Assembly: GCA_033558025.1 (NCBI GenBank)
Contig: JAUCEF010000013.1
Span: 4,085,001 to 4,149,000 of the forward strand
Length of the DNA stretch: 64,000 bases
Direction of reading: 5' to 3'
Source: Phytophthora sp. 'mugwort'
Taxonomy: Eukaryota > Oomycota > Peronosporomycetes > Peronosporales > Peronosporaceae
The notes beneath the pieces were generated by a model. That model was not told the origin of the DNA and did no database searches. It was given only the letters and a program-made list of their open reading frames with translations. The number at the start of each line of letters is the position of its first letter. Position 1 is the stretch's first letter. Of this stretch, positions 24,201 to 32,552 are shown piece after piece. The translations under genes and the position numbers were made by a program.

Positions 24201-25350
24201 CGTCGCCTCGACGACGAGCAAGCCCGGCTTGCGTACACGTTCCGTGTTAGAGAGTATGGCTCTCTCCGGGGCTGGGCCCTGTTGCCCTCCACCTCGTAAG
24301 GCTCAACAGAACCCAGTACTTCCCAGCAAGGCGCCCCGCGCCTACTGAGTGTCACCGTTTCCCCGCGACAAGCCGATGGCTTGGCTCGATGCAGAGCGAA
24401 GCTCGCAGAAGCTTGACGCGACCTGTTGTGACGGGCAGTGTTGCACTCAAATGGGTGGTGCTTCGGCAGATGAAGCACCGACGAACACCCATACGTTGCT
24501 TGGCGGCATGAAGCTCAGCTTCCTCATCTTCAGCGTAGCTAAGGTCCATAGGGACCGGTTCTTCGGACGGAGTAGCGTTAGCAACGCCCCAGCCAAGTCG
24601 AGACGACTTGAAATTGGACTCGGCGTTCAACGCCACTCTCACGGTCTTTTCAAAAGAGGAAGGGGGAGTGCGGAGGCCTCCATAAAGACTGTCACAGTCA
24701 CTGCCTTTGGTAGAGGATCGGCCGCCATGCCGGCAATGAGGGTTCGCAACTCCTGAACGAAGTCCATCAAGTCCTTCTTATCCTGGGGGTATTCAGGAAG
24801 CGTGACCTCACGCGGTACGCCTGGTTAGGCGGAGCGAACACTCGCGAAAGCTGGGATTTCAGCTGCTCCCAGCCCGGGAAGGCAGCGTCTACCGACGTGC
24901 TGCACGGTGGTGGCCATTCTCGTGCTCTGCAACCGAGCTTCAAGATCGCTAGCGCCACGCGCTATTGCTCAGTACGAAGCATGTCCGATCCCATCGCCAT
25001 TTCGATCTCACGATTCCACAACATGAGGTTATCACCCCTTTCCTTCGAAAGTCTTGACACTCACGATGAGCGGTTTAGGCCGGGAGGCCCCATCCTGCGA
25101 TGTCGTCGACGTCGGTGCAGACGCCGACATCCTCTGTTGGAGGTGCTCCAACAGAGCATTCTCGTAACTCGAGAACGCCTCCAGAGGTGCGCTCATCGCG
25201 CCGGTCCTTGCGAAGCAAGATACGTTATGCCCTCAGGGCCGAGTAAAGACATAAGTTTTTTCAGCGCGTTTTGCTGGCTCTGGGACAGGTTAGAAAACGC
25301 TGTCTGCTCCATCCTTACCGAGGAATAGTCCTAAGACTCAGGTGCGGGAT
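24200..25350 (-). pseudogene. Gypsy B gag
   Basis: The minus strand shows the gag capsid block CRAREWPPPCSTSVDAAFPG followed by VFAPPNQAYRVRSRFL (24958-24790). It then shows PVPMDLSYAEDEEAELHAA and a degraded knuckle starting CFIC (24642-24400). The order matches gag of oomycete chromodomain Gypsy elements. Frame changes near 24780 and 24650 interrupt it; the knuckle has lost the later Cys residues. Confidence 0.7.
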
Positions 25351-25370
25351 TTACTACAAGTGCTACCAGG

Positions 25371-25767
25371 TGCAGCGGGACTGCGTAGCGTAGTGCGTCA
25401 GAGGAAGACGTGTGACTCCCCGAGTCTTAGCTGTGGTTGTCTTAACCCCTAAGGTCTCCGCAGAGGCTTAGATCACTCTAGTTATACCACTAGAGACTCA
25501 AAGGGTTAGTATTCCTAAACCTAGGGGAATACTCTCATTAATGTTAAAACTGAACTGTTATTTGTTTGCTTATCTGCGGCAAAGCCGCCTGTGTGTAAAT
25601 CTATGACTCTAACTTATCTACCATAGTTAAATCTAGTCAAATGCATATCGAGTGGCCACGTGACCACGTACAGAAATCCCGTTAATCCGAGTGGTACCAA
25701 GTACCACTTACTACAAGGTGACACGTAGCACGGCTACACTCGTATTACATTCGTGTAACCCGTTACA
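25371..25767 (-). repeat. Gypsy B 5' LTR
   Basis: This is 397 bp, starting TGCAGCGGG and ending GTTACA on the plus strand, the partner of 18017-18414. It is directly followed by GTTTC, one half of the probable target duplication. Confidence 0.9.
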
Positions 25768-26215
25768 GTTTCACCAGCTCATACCAGTACTTACCATTCC
25801 ATTTGTGGCCATGCGGTTTATCCCATTTGCCAGAGAACTTGTTATAGACGCCCTGCGGGTTGGTGAATATCGTCACGTGCTCCACTTCGCTCTGCGTCGC
25901 AATACCACCGTCCGTCCTGATCGTCCGTACCGCACTACTAATGCCCGGGATGATCGTCGTTGGACCCATCGTCCCTTCCATCGGGACTACGTGTCGACTT
26001 GGTGATATTGCCCACGACTGTCCGATATTAATCATGCCTTCCGCTACGTACTCCATGGTGTTGTCAATCTTCGTGGTTTTGCGTACGGCGTCTTCTAATG
26101 TGCGCGGCTTCGGGCGCTGCTTCACCAACTTACGCATCGTCTTGTCTAATCACAGGTAGAACAGTGCCAGCAAAATACGGTCTCGCAACTTATTCCGCCC
26201 GACGACGTCTCTCAG
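25768..26215 (-). pseudogene. Gypsy A gag, middle part
   Basis: The frame from 26215 reads RDVVGRNKLRDRILLALFYL, a stop, then LDKTMRKLVKQRPKPRTLED, then a segment rich in Gly, Ile and Thr. Deleting the solo LTR at 26216-26746 with one copy of its duplication joins this frame exactly to the ...YADFADGL segment upstream. The left side is cut by the Gypsy B insertion. Confidence 0.7.
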
Positions 26216-26746
26216 TGTAATGATGTGGGGTGGAGGAGAAGGAGTTGTCGAGTAGGAAGGAAATTTGGAAGTGATTCATTTTTGGGCGGTCCTAGGTTCG
26301 CTAGCGCTATATATAAGCCGCCATGGAGGCTCTTGTGTGTCCTTTGTGCCACGCTGAATATTCTCCGCACGGTGACCAACCATTCCTCTACATCACATGC
26401 AAACCTACACGTCACACTCTATTGACTATCTGATTGGCTGGAGACTCTGGGACATTCTCTGGTTTCGTCATCATGAGAATGATTGCGTGTACAATGAGTG
26501 TAGTTCACATACGTGATCCTTGGAAGATGTCGTGGTGTCGCGCGGCGCCTCCTTATGTGCAATCTATGCATAATGTGCAAAATAAAATGTGTTGTCGATG
26601 GGACTCGAAACCGTGACCTTTGCCTTGGGAGATAGAAACTTTACGTCTGCACCAGACTGTGCGTATATCGATTGTGTCGGGACCAAAGGTTTTACCCATA
26701 CGTAACCGATGTAAAATGTGTGGTAATTGCAAACCACATCCTTACA
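26216..26746 (+). mobile_element. Solo LTR inserted in Gypsy A gag
   Basis: A 531-bp sequence starts TGTAATGATG and ends CATCCTTACA. It is flanked on both sides by CTCAG (26211-26215 and 26747-26751), a perfect 5-bp target duplication. A TATATATAAG box lies at about 26308 and AATAAA at 26581, so its sense is the plus strand, opposite to the host element. No internal element sequence is present, so it is the product of LTR-LTR recombination. Its removal restores the gag reading frame across the site. Confidence 0.9.
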
Positions 26747-26751
26747 CTCAG

Positions 26752-27562
26752 CCCATCTGCGAAATCTGCATATGTCTCGGCTGGCATCATACGTCTTATG
26801 CTAAACTCTCCATTTCGCTGTCGAATTGTCGAGTCTTTCACCATACCACCTTAGCAACGCCTTCTTCAGCTTCTTCCACGTTTTATCTCTATCCGGCATG
26901 CGTCGGTTGGTATCCACCAACCAACTCGCGGCGTTTTCCAAACGTTTGTTACCCAATACGAAATACAGCTCGCGGTCCGTCCACTTACCGCGCCCAGACA
27001 ATTCAGCTCCCTTCAGTGCGACATCTGCCCGGTCAATCCACGTCGACACTGGCATGTCTGGTGACGGAATGAACGTCGGTAGCTCCAAGTCCTTCACGTT
27101 CTTTCGTCTCCGCCGTGCCCCCTGGTGTCGCCCTCGTGGCTCATCATAATCATCGTGCGAGTCCTCACTCTCGCTGTCGTCGCGACTTTCGCCAGAGCCG
27201 TCGGAGCTGCTGCTCGAGGTCTCACTGTCATTGCTGCTACTACTGCCACTCGACAACGGCGATGGTGACCGGCGTAGTCGTGTGCTTCGTCTCCTACTGC
27301 GTCGCCGATCATTATGGCGCGACGACCCAGTAGTGCGTGCCGCGGGTGAGGCCCGCGATCTGCGCCCTCGCCCATCACTTACTACTCGTGCGCGGGTTGA
27401 TGGAGCGTCCGTCGGTTGCCTAGCGATATCTTGTTGCTGTTCCTCTTGGGGTGGCTGGGGTTGCTGCAAGTTGTCTATCAACGGCGTTAATTGTTGCAAT
27501 GCCGTCGTCATCGTCGCAATACTTGTTGCCACCATTCCAGGTACCTCATCAGCATCATGCAA
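26752..27562 (-). pseudogene. Gypsy A gag, N-terminal part
   Basis: From 27562 the frame is open for 253 residues. It has a Gln-rich start (QQLTPLIDNLQQPQPP), then a long Arg/Ser-rich stretch (about residues 60-160) typical of oomycete Gypsy gag. The conserved block follows: ELPTFIPSPDMPVSTWIDRA, KWTDRELYFVLGNKRLENAA, WKKLKKALLRWYGERLD. A stop near 26801 is followed by MMPAETYADFADGL, and the frame is then interrupted by the solo LTR. Confidence 0.75.
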
Positions 27563-27854
27563 GCCTTAAGTTACCTCGCTCTCAGTGTCATCGTCCTCAT
27601 GTTGCACACGCCCAGCCTCGTTACTCCCAGCGGCATCATCATCTTGAAGGGCCGGTACTCGAGCGACTGGTGCTTCATCGTTGCGTCCGACTTCATCATC
27701 ATCATCATCTCGTGAAGGTGGGGGCTCGTTCGGTCACGACTCCCACCAGCTTCATCAATATCACTAACCTCATCAACATCATCCTCATTTTTAGACGTAG
27801 GTGAAAACCTCGGACTCCTCCTCGTTGGTCGTGTTCACGAGTGTGCAGTAACAA

Positions 27855-28499
27855 TGTCCGCCGATCTTCGTTTGTACGACCTTTCCCGATATCGCACCCG
27901 ACGTACGTCCGCTTATACCTCCTCGATCCCTCGCACCACACTCGGTCCCTCCCTACTCACGTCCGTCGGCTCGTCCGTCGTCCCCGGGCTGTTGCTCAAT
28001 GCTCTCAACCTCTAGACTCCTCGTCTGTGCTTTCGTCTGTGCTCTCGTCTGTGCCTTCGGTGGCGGCCTCGCGGCCCCACTCTGTCCCATGCGACACCCT
28101 AGTCTGCCGATTCCCAACTTCCACTTGCGCTTTCACCGGCAAGTTCTCAACTGACCGCTCTCTCTCTCCGTTCGCTAGCTCACGGATTCTCGACTCCCTT
28201 GTCCGTGAAGCCCTTGCATCCATCGTCTCCACCGTTCATTTCGCCCCCTCGCCATCGTGCGACTCTTCACACAAGATCTCAATTTTCTGCGGACCTCGTG
28301 CACCGCTGCCTGGTGGCCTCGTCGTTGAACTTCAACGTCGATCTCATGCCGTTGCTCTGCCTCGTGTTTTTTGCCTCTGGTTAAGCTGACACCCACATCC
28401 TTTGCCGCATTCGTGCCGTCGTGTACCTTCCCCGCCCTGCTGTTCACTTCCCATTGTATGCTTCTCCTGAATACCGCCAACGGCACTTAACCTGCTACA
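27855..28499 (-). repeat. Gypsy A 5' LTR
   Basis: This is 645 bp, starting TGTCCGCC and ending GCTACA on the plus strand, the partner of 12837-13480. The open frames that cross it on both strands are the same in both copies and are LTR shadows, not genes. Confidence 0.85.
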
Positions 28500-29730
28500 A
28501 GCATCTGAGCTTACCGATCGCGCAGCGATACTTCCGAATAAAGGAAGTTACTACACTTGCTCCTGGCGCACGCTGCATGGTTCAGTCGATTTGATCTCGG
28601 GCATTTCACACGAGCTAAAGCGCACTTCTTCTTGATGGTGTATTGGAAGAAGTCGGGGCGATCGTTGGAAATACGAAGTGAGATGCGAACGGGAACCGCA
28701 TAGATAAACACGAGCCGCAGACAAAAAGGATTGCTCGGAGCTCCTGTTGCTAGACCAGATCCAGAAAGAGCGTCGATGGAGCAGTTTGACAGGTCTGGCA
28801 GGGGAATGAAGCCAAAATTATGCGATGCCGTTTGAAGGCATTGATCTCTATAATTGATATTACTCTGTGGAGGCAAAACTCTGGATATCTCCGTAGTTGT
28901 ATTACTCTGTGGGGGGGGGAAATCGGGATAGTGAAGCACAATTCCGAATAGTAATATTATATGTGAGTAATTATAAAATATTTGGATTTTACTGACAATC
29001 TGTAATCATGGGTCTTGCCTTACGATGGTGACACGCAACTTGGTGGCATACACCGGTCGATCAATACGACACAAAGTACTAACTTGTGGTACTACCTTGG
29101 TAGGATATTTGTATTATTGCTACAGGTTGTTTCGGTGTGGTATTAGGAGGGGCATCAGTTAAGATCTACCATTCGACCACCTTTACAGCTCGCAGGTAGG
29201 TTCCTTTTTTGGCACTCTTTACTGCACCAAGCTCGCCGCGTCACATTTTAGTTAAAGCTTACGTTTTGTATCGAATGCCTAACAACACATCTTACCCTAG
29301 CACTCCAGCGAACCGATGTCATCGCGGTCTTGGGCTTTGCTTCAAAGGCAGTCGCTCGCTGGAAAGCTCGGCGCAGGGACGCCTCCGCAAATACCGGGCG
29401 GGTTTGCTATGGCTACGCGCGCTCGCAACCGCTCTTATCCGTTGGTCGTGTATATGTGATTTCACCGCTTCTTTTTCAGCTGGGTGCAACAGCAACTCGT
29501 TTTTTTTTTAAGCGCAATTGGAGTAATCAGGTTCCACGCTAAAATTTTAAAAATGGCAACAAATTAACTCGATGACATTCTTGCTAGTTTCATAATGAAA
29601 CTTTGGTTGGTTTTCTTTTCTTTTTGACCAATGGGAGGGTCGCTTCGATTTTGTCGTGTTTGGGGGACCTTAAAGTTAGAAGCGACCTCGATCTTGCTGC
29701 GACGTCTTGTTCCTTCCTGAGCACGGCATC
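28500..29730. other. Unassigned; minus-strand open frame 28511-28939
   Basis: A 142-residue minus-strand frame (28511-28939) has no recognised motif and overlaps a short duplicated segment (TATTACTCTGTGG near 28858 and 28900). The rest, up to the possible gene at 29731, has only short frames and a pyrimidine-rich stretch near 29610. Confidence 0.35.
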
Positions 29731-30027
29731 ATGTGGTTCTCGGCGTTGCGACAGAAGCTGCAGCTTCTAATCATTATCTTCTTTATCTTCGTGGCGTTCG
29801 CGGCGTCCGATGCGGCCTGGATGCCTTGGGTGCGTGCCGCAATCCCCTATCGTTGAGACTTGAAAACGTTTGGTCCCTTACCACACTATTGGACTCCGCA
29901 GGCAACGCTGGTGATTTTCCTGATGCTGCTGCTCCTGACGGACTTACTCTTCTTGAACGAGGGAGACTTCAAGTACGATCCGGACTACAAGGTGGGCGAG
30001 ATGCAGTCCGTGGATTCTGGTATATGA
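29731..30027 (+). CDS. Possible small two-exon membrane protein
   Basis: An ATG at 29731 opens MWFSALRQKLQLLIIIFFIF, a signal- or anchor-like segment. Reading on meets a TGA at 29854. Removing a 72-bp GT-AG interval (29830-29901, GTGCGT...CTCCGCAG) keeps the frame and bypasses that stop. It joins to a second hydrophobic segment (ATLVIFLMLLLLTDLLFL) and a charged tail NEGDFKYDPDYKVGEMQ ending at 30027. This gives 74 residues with two membrane segments. A second short intron after 30018 would change the tail. I recognise no family. The consistent in-frame intron is the main support; a decayed gene is the alternative. Confidence 0.35.
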
Positions 30028-30597
30028 CACAGTTCTGATAACCTGGTGGTGGTGTGATGACAGAACTGGGCACGTGCAGTGGACCCCAAGTATTGAGGTA
30101 GTGAATACAGAAAGAGCGATGAGCATTGTGGTGAGAAGGTGGAGAGCAAAGATCAATTTAATGCTGCCGAGGTAGAACGTTAAAATGAGGAAGAGTTCAT
30201 ATTTCTATAACAAAACGATGTGCGACTTACGCTCCATGATACCAGTCTCCACTTGCGGGCGGTGCTGGTTTCGAGATCCGTGTAGAAGAGAGAACAGACA
30301 GCCTACAGTAGTTTGTAAGGTTCTTGGCTGGGCGAGCGAGACCAGGCATTCCTGTGATTTGGTTGGACTGAATTGTCCCGTGTCCGATTCCTTAGTAGTT
30401 ATAGGTTGAAATTGCTGATCTGCGCGACGCCAATCTGTGCGCCATCGCGTAGTACCGCAAGAACACGAGCGAAGAAGGTCAGTATTCGTGCAACACGATC
30501 TTCTTCGAGGGATAAATATGAAGGGATATAACGGCCAACAAGAACTAGCATGCTGCCTTCGAGAGCCGAGATGTGGGGTGAGCATTGACCATGGCAT

Positions 30598-30850
30598 CGA
30601 CACTCAGTTTGTGCAGCCAATTTCTGGGCCATATCGGGTAGATTGACTATGGTCATCTATGTATGACGCTTTGGGCATCTGGGCGGTGGGGACGCGTCCC
30701 GTTGTCAGTTACGAGTCGTGGACCAAAAAGGCGATGGTGTGCCGAATCTGGGCTTCAAATGTACGGATACGGGGTTTACTTTGGCGATGGCGAATACGCC
30801 TAAGTGGACGTGAGTGTGAAGATTCCGTGAAATGGATCTCCATTGTGTCG
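30598..30850 (+). pseudogene. Relic of jacalin-family C-terminal domain (third copy)
   Basis: Across three frames this stretch reads TQFVQPISGP, MYDALGIWAVG, SYESWTKK, GDGVPNLGFKCTD and DGEYA-stop-VDVSVKIP. The intact gene at 32553-34586 has, in the same order, SQFVQPTCGP, LYDALGLKTMD, SYGTWTKK, GDGMMNLFFESTD and GGEVYAKVSVPAG. Order, spacing and identity make this a decayed paralogue of the same C-terminal region, in opposite orientation. It ends shortly before the SET gene starts and has no recognisable N-terminal part, although the sequence from 30000 to 30597 may hold more decayed pieces. Confidence 0.6.
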
Positions 30851-30965
30851 GATCTCAAGCCAGTACTTGGTATCTGAGTCGCGGTTGGTTTGTATTCTCC
30901 TGTCCCGGAGCAGGAAAACATTACAGTCCAATAGAAATACTTCAGAAACGCTTCTGAGACCAACC

Positions 30966-32463
30966 ATGTCGACTAAGTCCTCGCTGCTCGAGTGGGTCGC
31001 CACGCACGAGTCCGGTGTGACGGTTGCCTATGATCTCATCGATCCCGTGTCTCCAGTCGTATCCTACGGCAAAGACGACCGCTCTATCGTGGCGCAGAGT
31101 GCAATTCAACCCGGTACTGAATTAGTGACGCTCACCTCAGGGGTGTTTCTAAATGGGACTCACTGGCTGGAGCACTACGAAGGCGAAGACAAGTCGAAGC
31201 TGCTGGAAAAGGTGAACGCGTCACAATTGAGTGGCACAGTGAAGACTGCATTGGCACTGCTCGCAGAACTCGCTCGAGGTGGCAAAAGTGAGTTCTCCGG
31301 CTATATCCAGCAACTCCCGACCTCAATTCCGCTGCCATTTCTTTGGAATGAAAACCATCGTAACATGCTCCAACACACCACCGCGTTCCCGATCTTGGAC
31401 GACATGTTAGTGGTAAACGTGTTCGAGGACTATGCAGCGCTGTTGGCGAAGGCGTTTCCAACCATTTGGCCGATGAAAGTCTCGACGTTGGAGAGATTCC
31501 AGTGGGCCTACGCGATGGTTTCGTCACGGTAAGGCAAGGGCTTTCGAGTTGTTGTTGTGAAATTTTCACTACATTTTCTGGTACTATTGCTGTCTTTGTA
31601 GTGCTTTCAAGGTCGCTGGGGAGTCGGAGCCGACGCTGCTTCCAGTTATCGACATGGCTAACCATGCAGCTGAAGATCCGGCTGCTCACATTGTGACAAC
31701 TGACTCGGGTAGCTTCCAGGTTCGTCGTTCGTGGTGGCTGTCGGGGTTTGTGGGTGGCCTTGTTGCTCATAATTTTTCGTCATCATTGGACAGTTGGTTG
31801 CACTGCGCAAGGTAGAGAAGGACGAGCCGGTTACGATTTCGTATGGAGACTTGTCCAACGCGCAGGTAACTTTTTTTTTCTAGTTTCTGTCATGTCGTGG
31901 AATGTGTTTGCGGGGCTGATATCGTTTATCTGCGGATATCTTAGCTGCTCTGCCGCTACGGTTTTGTGCTACCGACGCTTGTGCCGTCGGATTCGATCCA
32001 CGTCACTAGCTCCGAGCTTACGAAGGCATTTAAGGCAAACTTGCAAGACAGTGAAGACGAAGAAGAAGACGTGGAAGACGATATCCCTCAGATTGGCAAG
32101 GGAAAAGCGAAGGCGAGACCAGCCAAACGCAGGAAATTGGCTCATCCGGAGAACCACGAGAATTCCCTGTTCTTCGCTCTGCATGGAGACGCCGAACACG
32201 AGTTCGGTCTGGGCGATGCGCTGCTGAGCTACGTCATGGCGTCGAATCTGCCTGCGGAGCAGCTTTACGACGCACTGGCCGTGGTTCTCCAAGACAAGGA
32301 CAAACGGTACAGCGATTTGCTGTCGGAATCTTCCAAGGCCGCCACTGCTGAAGTGAGTGCCGTCCATCAGCTCAGCCAGCATGAACGTCAAGTATGCCGC
32401 CGTATTTTACTAGGGCTGATGTCGCTGGAGGAAGGTTCAGATTCCAGCGAGGACGACGACTAA
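30966..32463 (+). CDS. SET-domain protein lysine methyltransferase (Rubisco LSMT/SETD3-like)
   Basis: Four exons join into a 423-residue protein: 30966-31528, 31602-31719, 31794-31865 and 31945-32463. All introns are 72-80 bp with GT-AG ends, and phases agree. The start ATG follows CCAACC. The SET fold is seen in exon 1 (VAQSAIQPGTELVTL, near residue 45). It continues with VIDMANHAAEDPAAH in exon 2, which is the conserved D-x-x-N-H cofactor and catalytic motif, and ISYGDLSNAQLLCRYGFV across exons 3 and 4, which holds the catalytic Tyr region. The rest is a helical C-terminal domain with an acidic and lysine-rich insert, as in Rubisco-LSMT/SETD3-type enzymes. These transfer methyl groups from S-adenosylmethionine to lysine or histidine of non-histone proteins. 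The substrate here is unknown. The basic insert (KGKAKARPAKRRK) could be a nuclear signal. It looks intact. Confidence 0.85.
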
Positions 32464-32552
32464 CCTTCTACTAGAAATACTGAAAGAAATAGCTGCGTTA
32501 CAGTAGTTTTTTTCTTACATTGAACTATGTCGACACTTTATTATTTTGTATG
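32464..32552. other. 89-bp gap between convergent stop codons
   Basis: The SET gene (plus) and the jacalin gene (minus) end toward each other with 89 bp between stops. The gap is AT-rich with TTTATTATTTTG near 32540. Their 3' untranslated regions must be very short or overlap. Confidence 0.7.

Larger units (their letters stand above)
18017..25767 (-). mobile_element. Chromodomain Ty3/Gypsy element B, nested in A
   Basis: LTRs at 18017-18414 and 25371-25767 flank minus-strand gag-pol ending in a chromodomain. On the minus strand the 5' LTR is followed by TGGTAGCACTTGTAG (25355-25369), a plausible tRNA primer site starting TGG. The 3' LTR is preceded by the purine tract GGTGGGGGAGAG (18415-18426). 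The flanks are GTTTT before and GTTTC after, a 5-bp target duplication with one mismatch. On both sides lies gag sequence of Gypsy A, so B entered A. Roughly 1.1 kb between the chromodomain and the 3' LTR has no sense-strand pol homology. Confidence 0.9.
12837..28499 (-). mobile_element. Ty3/Gypsy element A (outer, defective)
   Basis: Two long terminal repeats (12837-13480 and 27855-28499) enclose minus-strand gag and pol sequence in the order gag, zinc knuckle, protease, reverse transcriptase, RNase H, integrase. A purine tract (TTTGAAGAAGGCA on the minus strand) abuts the 3' LTR at 13481. The element is inflated to 15.7 kb by insertion of Gypsy B (18017-25767) and a solo LTR (26216-26746); without them it would be about 7.4 kb. 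Large parts of the reverse transcriptase and integrase are deleted. No matching target duplication was found at the outer ends (CCCAA left, AGCAT right). Confidence 0.85.

Noticed and set aside
12832..28504. Target-site duplication for Gypsy A
   Set aside because: The flanks CCCAA and AGCAT do not match; either the LTR edges have changed or the ends come from recombination, so no duplication is claimed.
31132..31770. 212-residue minus-strand frame opposite the SET gene
   Set aside because: It is antisense to conserved SET-domain exons and spans two introns; no independent support.
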